DNA from: Herbaspirillum sp. Sphag64
GTDB taxonomy: Bacteria; Pseudomonadota; Gammaproteobacteria; Burkholderiales; Burkholderiaceae_D
Length of the DNA: 64,000 nucleotides
Direction: 5' to 3'
Assembly (NCBI RefSeq): GCF_014192645.1
Contig: NZ_JACHYE010000006.1
Span: forward strand, 185,626 to 249,625
In this document: positions 46,901 to 56,400 of the stretch, piece by piece
Layout: each line of letters begins with the position of its first letter
Position numbering within the stretch: position 1 is the first letter of the stretch
Position numbers and translations under genes: made by a program
The notes under the pieces: model-generated
The model's database searches: none
What the model was told of the DNA's origin: nothing
The model's input: the letters and a program-made list of their open reading frames with translations, nothing else

Positions 46901-47665
46901 ATGAAATTAACTTCAGTTGCCAAAGCAGTTCTCGTTTCGACCTTGCTGTCCGCAGCCGCATTGAGCGCCCACGCGGCGCCAGCAGCATCGGAGACGACCA
47001 TCGTGCTCGTTCATGGTGCATTTGCAGATGGTTCAAGCTGGGAAAAGGTGATTCCGCTACTTCAGGCGAAGGGCTTCAAGGTTGTCGCTGTACAAAATCC
47101 GCTGACTTCGCTGGCTGATGATGTCGCAGCAACCCAGCGCGTAGTCGATGCGCAAACTGGCAAAGTCGTTTTGGTTGGCCATTCATGGGGCGGTACGGTG
47201 ATCACCCAAGCAGGCACTAGCGACAAGATCAAAGCATTGGTTTATGTAGCTGCGTTTGCACCATCCGAAGGTGAAGCCACCGGTGCGCTTGGTGGCGAAT
47301 ATGCACAGCCACCCGGCATCAGCACACTACAGCCAGACCAGGCAGGTTATTTGTGGCTACCCGCTGATTCAGTGGCAAAGAACTTCGCACAGGATGTAAC
47401 ACCAGCCACGGCAGCCTTGATTGCCGCCACGCAAGGTTCCATCAATAGCAAGGCGTTCGGTGAGAAAACCACTGTCGCGGCGTGGAGAACCAAGCCAAAC
47501 TACTACATCATCTCAGCCCAGGATCGGATGATTTCGCCGCAACTGGAGCAGGCATTCGCAAAGAAACTCAATGCGAAGACAACTGTCCTCCAAACCAGCC
47601 ATGTTTCCATGCTGTCGCAGCCAGAGAAAGTTGCGGAAGTCATTCTTGATGCGGCTCAGCGTTAA
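46901..47665 (+). CDS. Exported alpha/beta hydrolase (esterase-like)
   Basis: 254 residues with a clear signal peptide (MKLTSVAKAVLVSTLLSAAA, cleavage near AHA-AP). Core: TTIVLVHGAFADGSSWEKVIPLLQAKGF (oxyanion HG), VVLVGHSWGGTVITQAG with the nucleophile Ser, YIISAQDRMISPQLEQAF with Asp, and VLQTSHVSMLSQPEKVAEVI with His. It resembles small plant-type esterases (methyl salicylate esterase/hydroxynitrile lyase group) and many uncharacterised bacterial hydrolases. Palindromic operators lie just upstream, and an OhrR-like gene is downstream, so expression is probably induced by a chemical or oxidative signal. Confidence 0.9.
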   Translation: MKLTSVAKAVLVSTLLSAAALSAHAAPAASETTIVLVHGAFADGSSWEKVIPLLQAKGFKVVAVQNPLTSLADDVAATQRVVDAQTGKVVLVGHSWGGTVITQAGTSDKIKALVYVAAFAPSEGEATGALGGEYAQPPGISTLQPDQAGYLWLPADSVAKNFAQDVTPATAALIAATQGSINSKAFGEKTTVAAWRTKPNYYIISAQDRMISPQLEQAFAKKLNAKTTVLQTSHVSMLSQPEKVAEVILDAAQR

Positions 47666-47921
47666 TCCGCTGGTTGCTTGCGTAGCTGGCGGCTCTTTGG
47701 ACCGCCAACTACGCATCGAGCTGGGCGGCCCTCAACCGTTCATTACCCGATTTCATCTGCCCAGATGGTAAGGGGGCCACCTCGGCCACCCTGGCGACTT
47801 TCGCAATTGCAAACAATCTATAGAGTCCCTCACAAGCTATCTACGGTATGGCGATTGCCAATTGCAATGCAGGACCAGAGCCGTTAGTCTTATGGGTCCT
47901 TATTTCAGCGGTATTGTCGCT

Positions 47922-48353
47922 ATGACAAAATTTATTCCCCCAACGCTTGAGCAGCACCTCTGTTTTTCGCTCTACAGCACCTCGTTGAAAATGACGCAGC
48001 TTTACAAGCCGCTGCTGGCGCCCTTGAATCTGACTTACCCACAGTATCTGGTCATGGTCGTACTTTGGCAGGAACAAGGCTTGGGCGTCAAAGATGTTGC
48101 GCAACGATTGCAACAGGACTCAGGCTCGATCACACCGTTGATCAAACGCCTTGAAGCACAAGGCTTGATCAGCCGTTCACGAGATTCCAGAGATGAGCGC
48201 AATGTTCTGCTGGAGTTGACCGCCGCGGGCGAAGCTATGCGTCGTGCTGGCGTGAAAGTCAGCGAAGCCATTGCCGATGGGTGTGCAATTAGGCCCGCCG
48301 AGTTCGAACGCATGATGGCCGATTTGAGCAAATTGAATAAAAAATTGACATGA
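47922..48353 (+). CDS. OhrR-like MarR-family regulator with sensing cysteine
   Basis: 143 residues from ATG at 47922; the frame opens at 47862. N-terminal LEQHLCFSLYSTSLKMTQLYKPLLAPLNLTYPQYLVMVVLWQ is the OhrR hallmark, with the single reactive cysteine in QHLCF. Winged helix: VKDVAQRLQQDSGSITPLIKRLEAQGLISRSRDSRDERNV. OhrR oxidises at the cysteine by organic hydroperoxides and releases DNA. The usual ohr peroxidase gene is not seen; the OsmC-domain gene at 44037-46247 and the hydrolase at 46901 are candidate targets. AATTG-rich symmetric bits occur just upstream (ATTGC-CAATT-GCAAT at 47854-47868, GCAATTGC at 47803-47810). Confidence 0.9.
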   Translation: MTKFIPPTLEQHLCFSLYSTSLKMTQLYKPLLAPLNLTYPQYLVMVVLWQEQGLGVKDVAQRLQQDSGSITPLIKRLEAQGLISRSRDSRDERNVLLELTAAGEAMRRAGVKVSEAIADGCAIRPAEFERMMADLSKLNKKLT

Positions 48354-48469
48354 GGTGCGCAGGCGCATCCGCTTTACTTCGCAAGTCGATGCAAAACCGA
48401 CGATTGCGCCGTCATTGGGCATAAATCAGTATCGTGAAATTAATATCGTCAATACTGATATGACTATCC

Positions 48470-48994
48470 CTATATCAGCGACAAGGAGTTTTCTCGGACT
48501 TCAATCCTGACCGGATCCGTTTTCTTCCACTGCTTCTTTGGTACAACCAGCTTCCATTGCGAGGTAGGGGCTGCGTCGCGGAAAAAAGCAACGATACCAA
48601 TGTATTCAGTATCACTATTCATCGGTTCACTGATGCTGACACTGGCATCCGGACGTAGCACCAGGCCTTTGGTCATCAGCAATTCAGGTTGCAATAGATC
48701 GACGTCATTATGTTGCAGTTGGGTGTAGTCCAGCTTCTCAAACTGATCGGCGTTTTTCAGCTGATAAATACGGATCACTGTCGATAAAGATTGACCGTTA
48801 CGGTTCGGATTGAGCGAAGAGCGAGCAAGAAGATCGATATTCATGGTCTTGATCTTCGTCGTAAAGGCCCACTTCGCGGCATCCGCCGAGCCGTCTTTGG
48901 TCGCTTGGGCGGCACCACAACCGACCAGCGCCAATACCAGGAAAAATGCTGCGGCAAGTTGACATTGTTGATTCATACGCAGATTCCTTTTCAT
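48470..48994 (-). CDS. tssJ: T6SS outer-membrane lipoprotein TssJ
   Basis: 174 residues from ATG at 48994 (MKRNLRMN), which gives the signal peptide a positive start. Lipobox LVGC with lipidated C26. The rest is a transthyretin-like fold: WAFTTKIKTMNIDLLARSSLNPN, VIRIYQLKNADQFEKLDYTQL, LVLRPDASVSISEPMNSDTEYIGIVAFFRD, and a C-terminal WKLVVPKKQWKKTDPVRIEVRENSL. TssJ anchors the TssM periplasmic arm to the outer membrane. It starts 1 bp from the tssG stop and is the last gene of the minus-strand T6SS arm. Confidence 0.93.
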   Translation of the reverse strand: MKRNLRMNQQCQLAAAFFLVLALVGCGAAQATKDGSADAAKWAFTTKIKTMNIDLLARSSLNPNRNGQSLSTVIRIYQLKNADQFEKLDYTQLQHNDVDLLQPELLMTKGLVLRPDASVSISEPMNSDTEYIGIVAFFRDAAPTSQWKLVVPKKQWKKTDPVRIEVRENSLSLI

Positions 48995-48995
48995 A

Positions 48996-50078
48996 TCATC
49001 CTCTCACCTTGGTTGTTGTTGTGGGCCTTGATTGTGTCGCCGCTGAACCGTCATAACTGCCAAGCCGAACCTGCACGATACGATCTTGCTGATCCTTCAA
49101 TGTGCGATCAGCTAATCGGCTCGAATATCCCAGACGCACGTCGGGTGACTGCAAAACCGGTTTAGGCATCCATGTCGAACTGACTTCCATATGCAGATGT
49201 GCCTGGACCTCATAGCCAAGATAGAACTGCAATAACACGAGAACTTCGCTGTATTGCGCCTGGCCTGGTATCAGCGCCAATAAGGACTCCTGAGACTGAG
49301 GTCGCAGCACAATACGGATGGTGTTGGCGCGATCGTGAAATCCTCGCCCCAGAACGCAGTTTTCTCCCAGTGGCGTGCGTGCAAAGTCGGTTAACCTAAT
49401 CCATGTCGGATGGAATTCATGTACCTCGATGTGCACATCAGGTAGTGCATGTTGCAGTATCCCGGCCAATCCCTCGGCGGTGCGGGTCTTTTGCGCCGCC
49501 AAGCCGAGCATCGAGAGCAGCTTTCGGTTGCCGACGTGTTCTCTGGTGACTGCCATGTCGCCGATACCTAGTCCGGCAAAACTGAGCAAATAACCTGAGA
49601 TTTTGTCCCGCCCGTTCGATCTAAACCCAACCGGATACCGATATTTGCGCCAGACCCGGTAAAACTGGGTGATGATGCGGTGATGAAACACGTCAAGAAA
49701 TGCGCCCAAGGAATCGGCGCCTTCCCTGTTCTGGGCGATTTCATTGACAAAGTACGAGGGCATGCAGGCATCCACGCCATATAGCCCCAGAAAACTTGTC
49801 CTTATCGTGGGTCGTGCTCCTTCCACATCCGCATCGTGCTCTACTGCATCAATCTCTCGGTGCGGAAATCCCAGGCGTTTGCGCGAACGGAATCGTACCG
49901 GCTCATTGACCGGAGAGTCGGATGTGCCCAGAGGCGAGGCATCAGGCGAAGCCAGTTCCAACAATTCGCAGAACCTGAAAAAATTCATTTGTGGCGCCTG
50001 CTCCAGCAGCGCTGGCAGCACGGGGAGCGCTACCTGGCTCAGACGAGTTGGTGACGATTGATGATCGACGGTACTCAA
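48996..50078 (-). CDS. tssG: T6SS baseplate protein TssG
   Basis: 360 residues. FFRFCELLELASPDASPLGTS, NEPVRFRSRKRLGFPHREIDAVEH, TSFLGLYGVDACMPSYFVNEIAQNREGADSLGAFLDVFHHRIITQFYRVWRKYRYP, and the C-terminal CVLGRGFHDRANTIRIVL and AYLHMEVSS-type regions are diagnostic. TssG forms the baseplate wedge with TssF and TssE, homologous to phage gp6/gp53 parts. The start overlaps the tssF stop by 4 bp, so translation is coupled. Confidence 0.95.
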   Translation of the reverse strand: MSTVDHQSSPTRLSQVALPVLPALLEQAPQMNFFRFCELLELASPDASPLGTSDSPVNEPVRFRSRKRLGFPHREIDAVEHDADVEGARPTIRTSFLGLYGVDACMPSYFVNEIAQNREGADSLGAFLDVFHHRIITQFYRVWRKYRYPVGFRSNGRDKISGYLLSFAGLGIGDMAVTREHVGNRKLLSMLGLAAQKTRTAEGLAGILQHALPDVHIEVHEFHPTWIRLTDFARTPLGENCVLGRGFHDRANTIRIVLRPQSQESLLALIPGQAQYSEVLVLLQFYLGYEVQAHLHMEVSSTWMPKPVLQSPDVRLGYSSRLADRTLKDQQDRIVQVRLGSYDGSAATQSRPTTTTKVRG

Positions 50079-51874
50079 AATGGTGCACCCTCACCCTTGG
50101 TCTCGGGCCAGCACATGCGGCTGCCTCCAGGCTGCACAACGATCACGAGCCGGGTATACAAATTCAATGTGGCATACAAGGACAGAAAACGATTGAGCAT
50201 CTCACCGAATAACGTGATATCCCCGGTCCCCGCGAACGGCTTGTCGTTCAAACTGACTTCTATTTCAACACCACGCAGCAGGCCGCCCTTTACGATCTTT
50301 TGCAAGGGACGATGACGTACCTCGGTGATGGCATTGATGCGACGTTTATTCATTTCCCCGTCGGTCCAGTCATATAGCGCCAGGCTGCCACGTAAAATTT
50401 CTGCATCCAGCAGAGACAGGTAATTAGGTGCAAGGTGCGATAGCACACGCCAGTGAAAACGATCACTGGTAGGTGGATACACCGGTAAAGTGGGCGCAGT
50501 CAGGTTACGCACCCTGCTGACGTGGGAAAAGCCGCTGCGCATTCGTCGGATACCGGCTTCCTGCAAGCCTTTTCTTGGCAGCATGCCATTGGTGCCGGTT
50601 ACCGACAGTGACAGCACTTCCTGTGGTATCCGCTCCTGAGATTCCCAGAGATGCCCACCTAATATCAACCAGGCATCCACATTTCCAGAGGGGCCGCGTC
50701 GCATGCGGGTATGAAAATATCGCTCGGGCATGTCGTGGCGCAGCATGCCACCGCGGTGCCGAAACGCAGCAAATGGAGCATAGTCGAAACGAATTCCCGA
50801 TGCCGCCTCAAAGCCACGCACCGCATCCACCGCATAGACCTCGACATGTTCCCCCTGATCAGCCGTAGCGCGTACACGATATTCTGTTTCAAGATGGCTG
50901 GCGTTGACCGGATCTGCCTCAAGAGTAAACAGATTCACAATGGGGGCGCAATATAAACGTATGTTGTCGGCATTGAATCGCATGTCATCCGGGTAGGACT
51001 TCTGCAGTACGACTTCGACATCAAAATTGGAGACGTTCTTTGGAATGACCTGGAGGTCGAGCCCAAGCAAGTCTACGAACATGAATTTTTCAGGAAACGT
51101 AAAATATTCGAGCAAAAGCTGATAACCGCCGAATGCATTATCGGCTTTTGGCCATAACCGCTGGTCTGCAGCAAATCCTGCCGCTTCCAGACGTAAGCCC
51201 GGCATCGATTGCGGTACGCCCGGAGCCTCGGTCGGAAAGCCGGGGATACGCACTTGCAGGGCCAGTGGTGCGGCTGTCAATGCGGAATATAGCGTCAATG
51301 CCAGCGGACGATCGGCATGCAAATACAGCCGCAGGCACGGCACAGTCAGTTGCTCGCGTCGTGCCTGATCCTGTATCTCAAGGCGCAGACGGATCACAGA
51401 ACGGCCATCTTCGCGAGTCAGCGGTGCTGCCTCGATCAACTTCAAGGGATACAGATCCACATCCTGCGTGGTCCGGTAGGCGCACTCGATGCCTTCCTCG
51501 CCAATTGCATCCGAAATGACTTCAAGTCCGGACGCAAGCATCTCATGTTCTTGCAGAATGCTGTATTCCGGCGTGAGTTCAAGAATCGACAAGGAAGGAA
51601 TCATGCGCAGATAGTGAGGCCATAGCATGCTAACCAGTCCTTCTGTGAGCTCCGGAAGTTCGTCGTCCAACTTGTGGCGCAGGCGGCCCATCAGAAAGGC
51701 AAAGCCCTCGAACAGACGTTCTACATGCGGGTCGCGCTCGCCAACGCGGTCAATATTGAGCATACGTGCCCGGTCTGGGTGAGCTTGCGCAAACTCTTTG
51801 CCAGCTTCGCGCAGGTAGCGCATCTCGGCTTCGTAATAGCGCAGGATGTCATGGTCTTTGGTTGGTATTGTCAT
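50075..51874 (-). CDS. tssF: T6SS baseplate protein TssF
   Basis: 599 residues. Recognised by ILRYYEAEMRYLREAGKEFAQAHPDRARMLNI, RDPHVERLFEGFAFLMGRLRHKLDDELPELTEGLVSMLWPHYLRMIPSLSILEL near the N-terminus, FDYAPFAAFRHRGGMLRHDMPERYFHTRMRR in the middle, and LLRGVEIEVSLNDKPFAGTGDITLFGEMLNRFLSLYATLNLYTRLVIV at the end. TssF is the main baseplate wedge protein. It lies between tssA (16-bp gap) and tssG (4-bp overlap). Confidence 0.96.
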   Translation of the reverse strand: MTIPTKDHDILRYYEAEMRYLREAGKEFAQAHPDRARMLNIDRVGERDPHVERLFEGFAFLMGRLRHKLDDELPELTEGLVSMLWPHYLRMIPSLSILELTPEYSILQEHEMLASGLEVISDAIGEEGIECAYRTTQDVDLYPLKLIEAAPLTREDGRSVIRLRLEIQDQARREQLTVPCLRLYLHADRPLALTLYSALTAAPLALQVRIPGFPTEAPGVPQSMPGLRLEAAGFAADQRLWPKADNAFGGYQLLLEYFTFPEKFMFVDLLGLDLQVIPKNVSNFDVEVVLQKSYPDDMRFNADNIRLYCAPIVNLFTLEADPVNASHLETEYRVRATADQGEHVEVYAVDAVRGFEAASGIRFDYAPFAAFRHRGGMLRHDMPERYFHTRMRRGPSGNVDAWLILGGHLWESQERIPQEVLSLSVTGTNGMLPRKGLQEAGIRRMRSGFSHVSRVRNLTAPTLPVYPPTSDRFHWRVLSHLAPNYLSLLDAEILRGSLALYDWTDGEMNKRRINAITEVRHRPLQKIVKGGLLRGVEIEVSLNDKPFAGTGDITLFGEMLNRFLSLYATLNLYTRLVIVVQPGGSRMCWPETKGEGAPF

Positions 51875-51890
51875 GAGAATTTCCTTCGAT

Positions 51891-53483
51891 TCATGCTAGA
51901 CCTGCGGCGCGAGCCGGGTCCAGCGCAGTCAGCTCCCCGAGCAAGCTATCCATCCGTTGCGCATTGGCGAGTTTGTCGACATCCTTGCGATTCATGCGCA
52001 GCGCAAGCAGGCGCAACAGGTACTGCTTTAGCTCAAATGCCAGAACCGGCTCCCACGTGTCCAGGTCATAGCGTCGGGCAGTGGCGTCGGCGACTGTCAA
52101 TAAATGCAATGCCACATCCAGTCGCTCAGCCCGCTCAGACAAGCGTGCCATGACAAGTTGCTGGACTAAGCCGTGACGCGCGCCTTTTTGTGGTGGCAGA
52201 CTTTGCAGCCAGTCCAATGCGGATTCCAATCCCCGTTGTTGCAAAACATCGAAGGCCTGGGTTTCGGTTTCGCCCCAATCGGGGTGGATGCTTGTCATGA
52301 CGGCTGGAACCACAGGTTCCCCACGTTCGATATTGCGGACTGTGGCATAACGTCCAATCCATTCCAGTGTGGTGTCTTCTGCGAACGGTGAACCGTCACT
52401 GAAGGAGAGATTCTGCATGCCCGGCAGCCGCTCCAGCATTAGTGCGCAATCAGTGGCAGCCAGATCGCGTGTTTGCGCATACTCCCCACCGCTGTAACCT
52501 TGTGCTGTGTGAGCGTAGTACTGCAAGTCGAGCCAAAAATGATTGGCACCTTCCACAAAAGCCTGTTCGACGCGGTCTAACAGATCTGGCCACTGCTTTT
52601 GCAGCAGCAGACGTTTCAATTGCGAGCGCAGCTCGGTACGCGGGGCAACCAGCCGCGTTTTTCCACTTGTGTCGTGCGGTGGTACATCGGTAAGCGTGTC
52701 CCAACGTACGCAGCGCAATAAGCGATATGCAGCAAGATAACCCTGTGACTGCTCACGTAGAAACAAAGCCATTTCGCGAGCTCGCTCCAGCAGATCGCGG
52801 CTGGAACCAATGGCAGCATTGACGGGGAAGGTCACCTTGGCATTCTTGGCAGAACCAGTCGGTACCGAAAGAGAATTCTCTGATTCCGTTAGAGCATCGT
52901 CTTGCTTACCTTCGACGCAGGTTTCGAAGCGGCGATACAAGCCATCAAGTTGAGGCCGGGCTACCTCGGGCCAATGTGCAGTGCATTCAGCGATCAATGC
53001 CAATGCTGACAGACAGCGCTCCAGTACAGCGCCCTGCAGGCGATCTATACGTTCCAGCTGATTGCCAAAACTTGTACCGGTAAGCCATTCCAGCGCTGCC
53101 TTGCGTGTTTCTAAGCGTTGTGGGAGGAGTTGCCCGTCGAATCTGTCAACCAGTGCCGAGAGCAGTTCCAGTCCGTTCGCCAGCCCTTCCGCGCCCTCTT
53201 GACGCAAGCGTCCATAGACATAGTAGACGGCTGGCCGCACATCCTTGGCTCGGAACTTCAAGAGACGTTCCGCATTGCTGACGATCAGCGCATCGTCAAT
53301 ATCAGAAAGCTTGGCGACTTCCTCCTTGATCGCCAGAAAATCGTCGTCATAGGTCAGGTCGTCGCCGAGCACCGAGTTCGGGTTGATTGGCAGCAGCCAA
53401 TCGCGCCAGTATTCCTGCGACGAACGTGCCAAATCGCCAGGTGGACGATTGCCAAACAAGGCATTGAGAAATTTTGTCATCAT
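51891..53483 (-). CDS. tssA: T6SS protein TssA (ImpA-N domain)
   Basis: 530 residues. N-terminal ImpA_N region (YWRDWLLPINPNSVLGDDLTYDDDFLAIKEEVAKL, YYVYGRLRQEGAEGLANGLELLSALVDRFDGQLLPQR), then a long helical middle and a C-terminal TssA-type region (SALDWLQSLPPQKGARHGLVQQLVMARLSERAE, RKDVDKLANAQRMDSLLGEL). It primes tail-sheath assembly at the baseplate or caps the distal end. The start codon overlaps the tssM stop by 4 bp. Confidence 0.92.
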   Translation of the reverse strand: MMTKFLNALFGNRPPGDLARSSQEYWRDWLLPINPNSVLGDDLTYDDDFLAIKEEVAKLSDIDDALIVSNAERLLKFRAKDVRPAVYYVYGRLRQEGAEGLANGLELLSALVDRFDGQLLPQRLETRKAALEWLTGTSFGNQLERIDRLQGAVLERCLSALALIAECTAHWPEVARPQLDGLYRRFETCVEGKQDDALTESENSLSVPTGSAKNAKVTFPVNAAIGSSRDLLERAREMALFLREQSQGYLAAYRLLRCVRWDTLTDVPPHDTSGKTRLVAPRTELRSQLKRLLLQKQWPDLLDRVEQAFVEGANHFWLDLQYYAHTAQGYSGGEYAQTRDLAATDCALMLERLPGMQNLSFSDGSPFAEDTTLEWIGRYATVRNIERGEPVVPAVMTSIHPDWGETETQAFDVLQQRGLESALDWLQSLPPQKGARHGLVQQLVMARLSERAERLDVALHLLTVADATARRYDLDTWEPVLAFELKQYLLRLLALRMNRKDVDKLANAQRMDSLLGELTALDPARAAGLA

Positions 53484-56400
53484 GATGTTTGGCCTTTTTG
53501 ACCTGCGTGACGGGAGGGCACCACGAAGATTCGCGATGGCAACATAAAGTCACGCAAGCTCAGCATTTCCAGCGGTCCGCGCCCTGCCTCAGTTCGCATC
53601 AGGTACGACAAGGGATAAGACATATCGTCAGGTGCTTGCGCCATTGGTGCTCGTGGCAGAAAATGATCGGGATCGCTTTGCGGCTGGCGCGGATCTGCTC
53701 CGGTAGTTGCTGGTCGCGCTGCGCTGACGTCGGGTGTGCCCCGCCAAGTCAACTGATAGGTCGCACTGTCGAGAGGCTCAATCCGGGCCCGTTCGAGCAG
53801 GCGAATCAAGGCCCAGCGACCGTCAAACTCATATCGCTTATTGGTGCCAGCCCGTTCGGTTTGCCATTGAATGCGGGTACCGGCATCCTGCGTCTGATTC
53901 ACGGGCCAGATCAACTGCTGCCAGCGCTCGCGTTGGTTGTAGTAGTGCAGCGTTTGCGCATCGATGGTCAATACCGTATCGGTAATGCCTGGCGTTGGCA
54001 TGGGCATCAACTCAAATCGGTATTGTGGCTCTCCCTGCACCAGCAGACGACCTCCAATACGTTGCAACGTATTGATCGCGCGCAGGAATTCAGGCTCGAA
54101 ATGGAGTTTGCTGGCCGGATTGGGAACCCATTGCTCACCCTGCAACTCGAGAACCCCTGGCAACTGCGTGTGCAAAAAGCTGGCGATCAATCCAGTCTGT
54201 GGCCGCAGGAAGCGTGCCAGTTCGGGAAAGGAGGCGTCGTTGTCAGTCGTGACAAACGGATAGCGACCGTTAAATGCGCGAAACCAGGGCGCGACAATAC
54301 CGCTGTTCCATGCCTGGTTCAAACCTGCCTGTGCCGGTTGCAGCAATGTCTCGGTAGCCTGTGTGACAGGCTTGACAAACAAGGCGTCGCCTAATCCAGT
54401 CCATTGCTCGCCAAGACTGACAGCAACCAACTGCGCGTAATCCTGCGTGTCTGCGAGTTCCGAACCCTTGCCTTGAAACATGGAGAGCACCAGCTGTTTG
54501 GACTGCGCCTCACTATCGGAACTGCTGTTGATTTGCTGCAATCTCAGACGCAAGGCGCTGACGCGATCCAGATAGCGTTGCAGACTCAGATCACTACTCT
54601 CATGTGCACTGCTCTCTGTTGCGGCACTACCATCCTTGTTGGCCACGGTACCCATCAAACGCAAGACGGGACCAAAGGCGCTGGCAAGCGGTCCGCCAGG
54701 ATCAGGCAGGGGTGCTTGTGGAGCCGGCAAGCCTTTGGCTGCGATCAGACCTTGTGCTTTGGCCACCAAAGTATCGGAAAGTGAGACGCGTTGCGCACCA
54801 GCACCAGCGTGATACTGCAGCGACTTCATCAAGGCAATCACTGGTGACTGGCGCGCATCGGTCATCAGTTTGAGCTGTTCAACGGCGGCCGGTAAGGTCG
54901 AAGCTGACGCCCATTGTGTGTTGTTCATGAATGTCTGCCACTGCTCGGCATAGTCGGCAAAGTATTGCGCGCTCAGTGTTGCCTGCAATTGCTCCGGTAC
55001 CTGTGTTGCAGACTGGCTTGCCACTAGCAAAGCCTGCCCGTTTAATACCCAATCACCATTAACGGCATGACGTTTGGCGGCCTCCCTGATGGCTGAGGCA
55101 ATGGTTCCTTCATAGGCCTGTCGCGTGAAGACACCAGCTACGACCGCATGGTTACGAATCAGACCGCGCGGATCGGTTCCCAGTGTCAACGTGGCCAGCG
55201 TTTGGTCCGGGTATTTATTGGCAGCATCCGAGAGAATTTTGCGATACAGCGTCGTATCGGCCTGTTCTACGCCGATAGCCGCCAGCAATGTTTGCCGGGC
55301 TGCTGTGACCAGGTCTACGCTTGGTGTGATACGCCAGTCCGGATGGGACGGGAGATGTTCGCTGTAAAACCCCAGCAAACGTTCGGCAAGGTCAATCTGT
55401 TCACCGGGAGCAAGTTGCGTATCGAGCTGCCAGCGCTGTAGTAATTGCGGTTTCAGAAATGCCGACTCACTGCGTTGAGGCTCGGCGAGCATCAGATACG
55501 TTTTGAGAGATAGCTGACCGTCTAGCGCATAACGTTCGGGTTGTTGATCAAGCTGATCACTGCGCAATTGTGCCAGATCGATCAATTCACTCTCCAATGT
55601 TTGCTGCACAGGAGCGACCAACAGGCGCTGGCTAGCTTCTTCATAGGGCCGCCATAGTGCCGTGAGGATGCGCGTATCGAGATTCAGACCAAAACGACTT
55701 GTCAGTGGAGCATGATGGTGAGCGCGATATTCATAACGTGCAATTTCCTGCTGCAAAGTGAACAGGCCGCGCAGCCGGGCGTCGCTGCTGGGCGCATGGG
55801 TAACATGGGCTAGCGTTTGCTGCAAAGAATGAATGTCGCGCTGATTGACCACAGCAGAGAGCAGCATGCCTGTATTCCAGAGTGCAATGCCTACGAGTGC
55901 AACGATGCACAATAATGTCACGGGGTGCCAGCCGATGCGCCGACCGGACTCGGGTCGTACTGTCTTGGCCAGGTGTCGCCATAAGGGTAAATTGCGATAG
56001 GGCAACTGCTGTCTCACAACAGGTATCGCGTTGGCAGCGCTTGCGGCTTCAGATACAACCGGGTATGGCGCGAAAAAGACACCTGATATGACATGATGAG
56101 CGCTTGTATGACACACACCGGCGATCCATGCCGACAAGAACTTGCTGCGGATATCCAGACGCTGTGACAGTTCCCCTAGATACCTGTCACCGCGCTCTTT
56201 GCCCAATTGCGATAACGCGACTAAGGTCAATCGGTCACGTAACGTCAGTAGGCCATTTTTAATGTCGTCGGCATCTGCATTGTGGTCCCATTCGCTTCCT
56301 ACTAAGGCAACTCCCTCATGATGTCTGTCGTCACCATGCAGATCCAATACGACAGCCGGTGCACGCCAGCGTAGTCCTTGGGAAATATGAGATAACAGGT

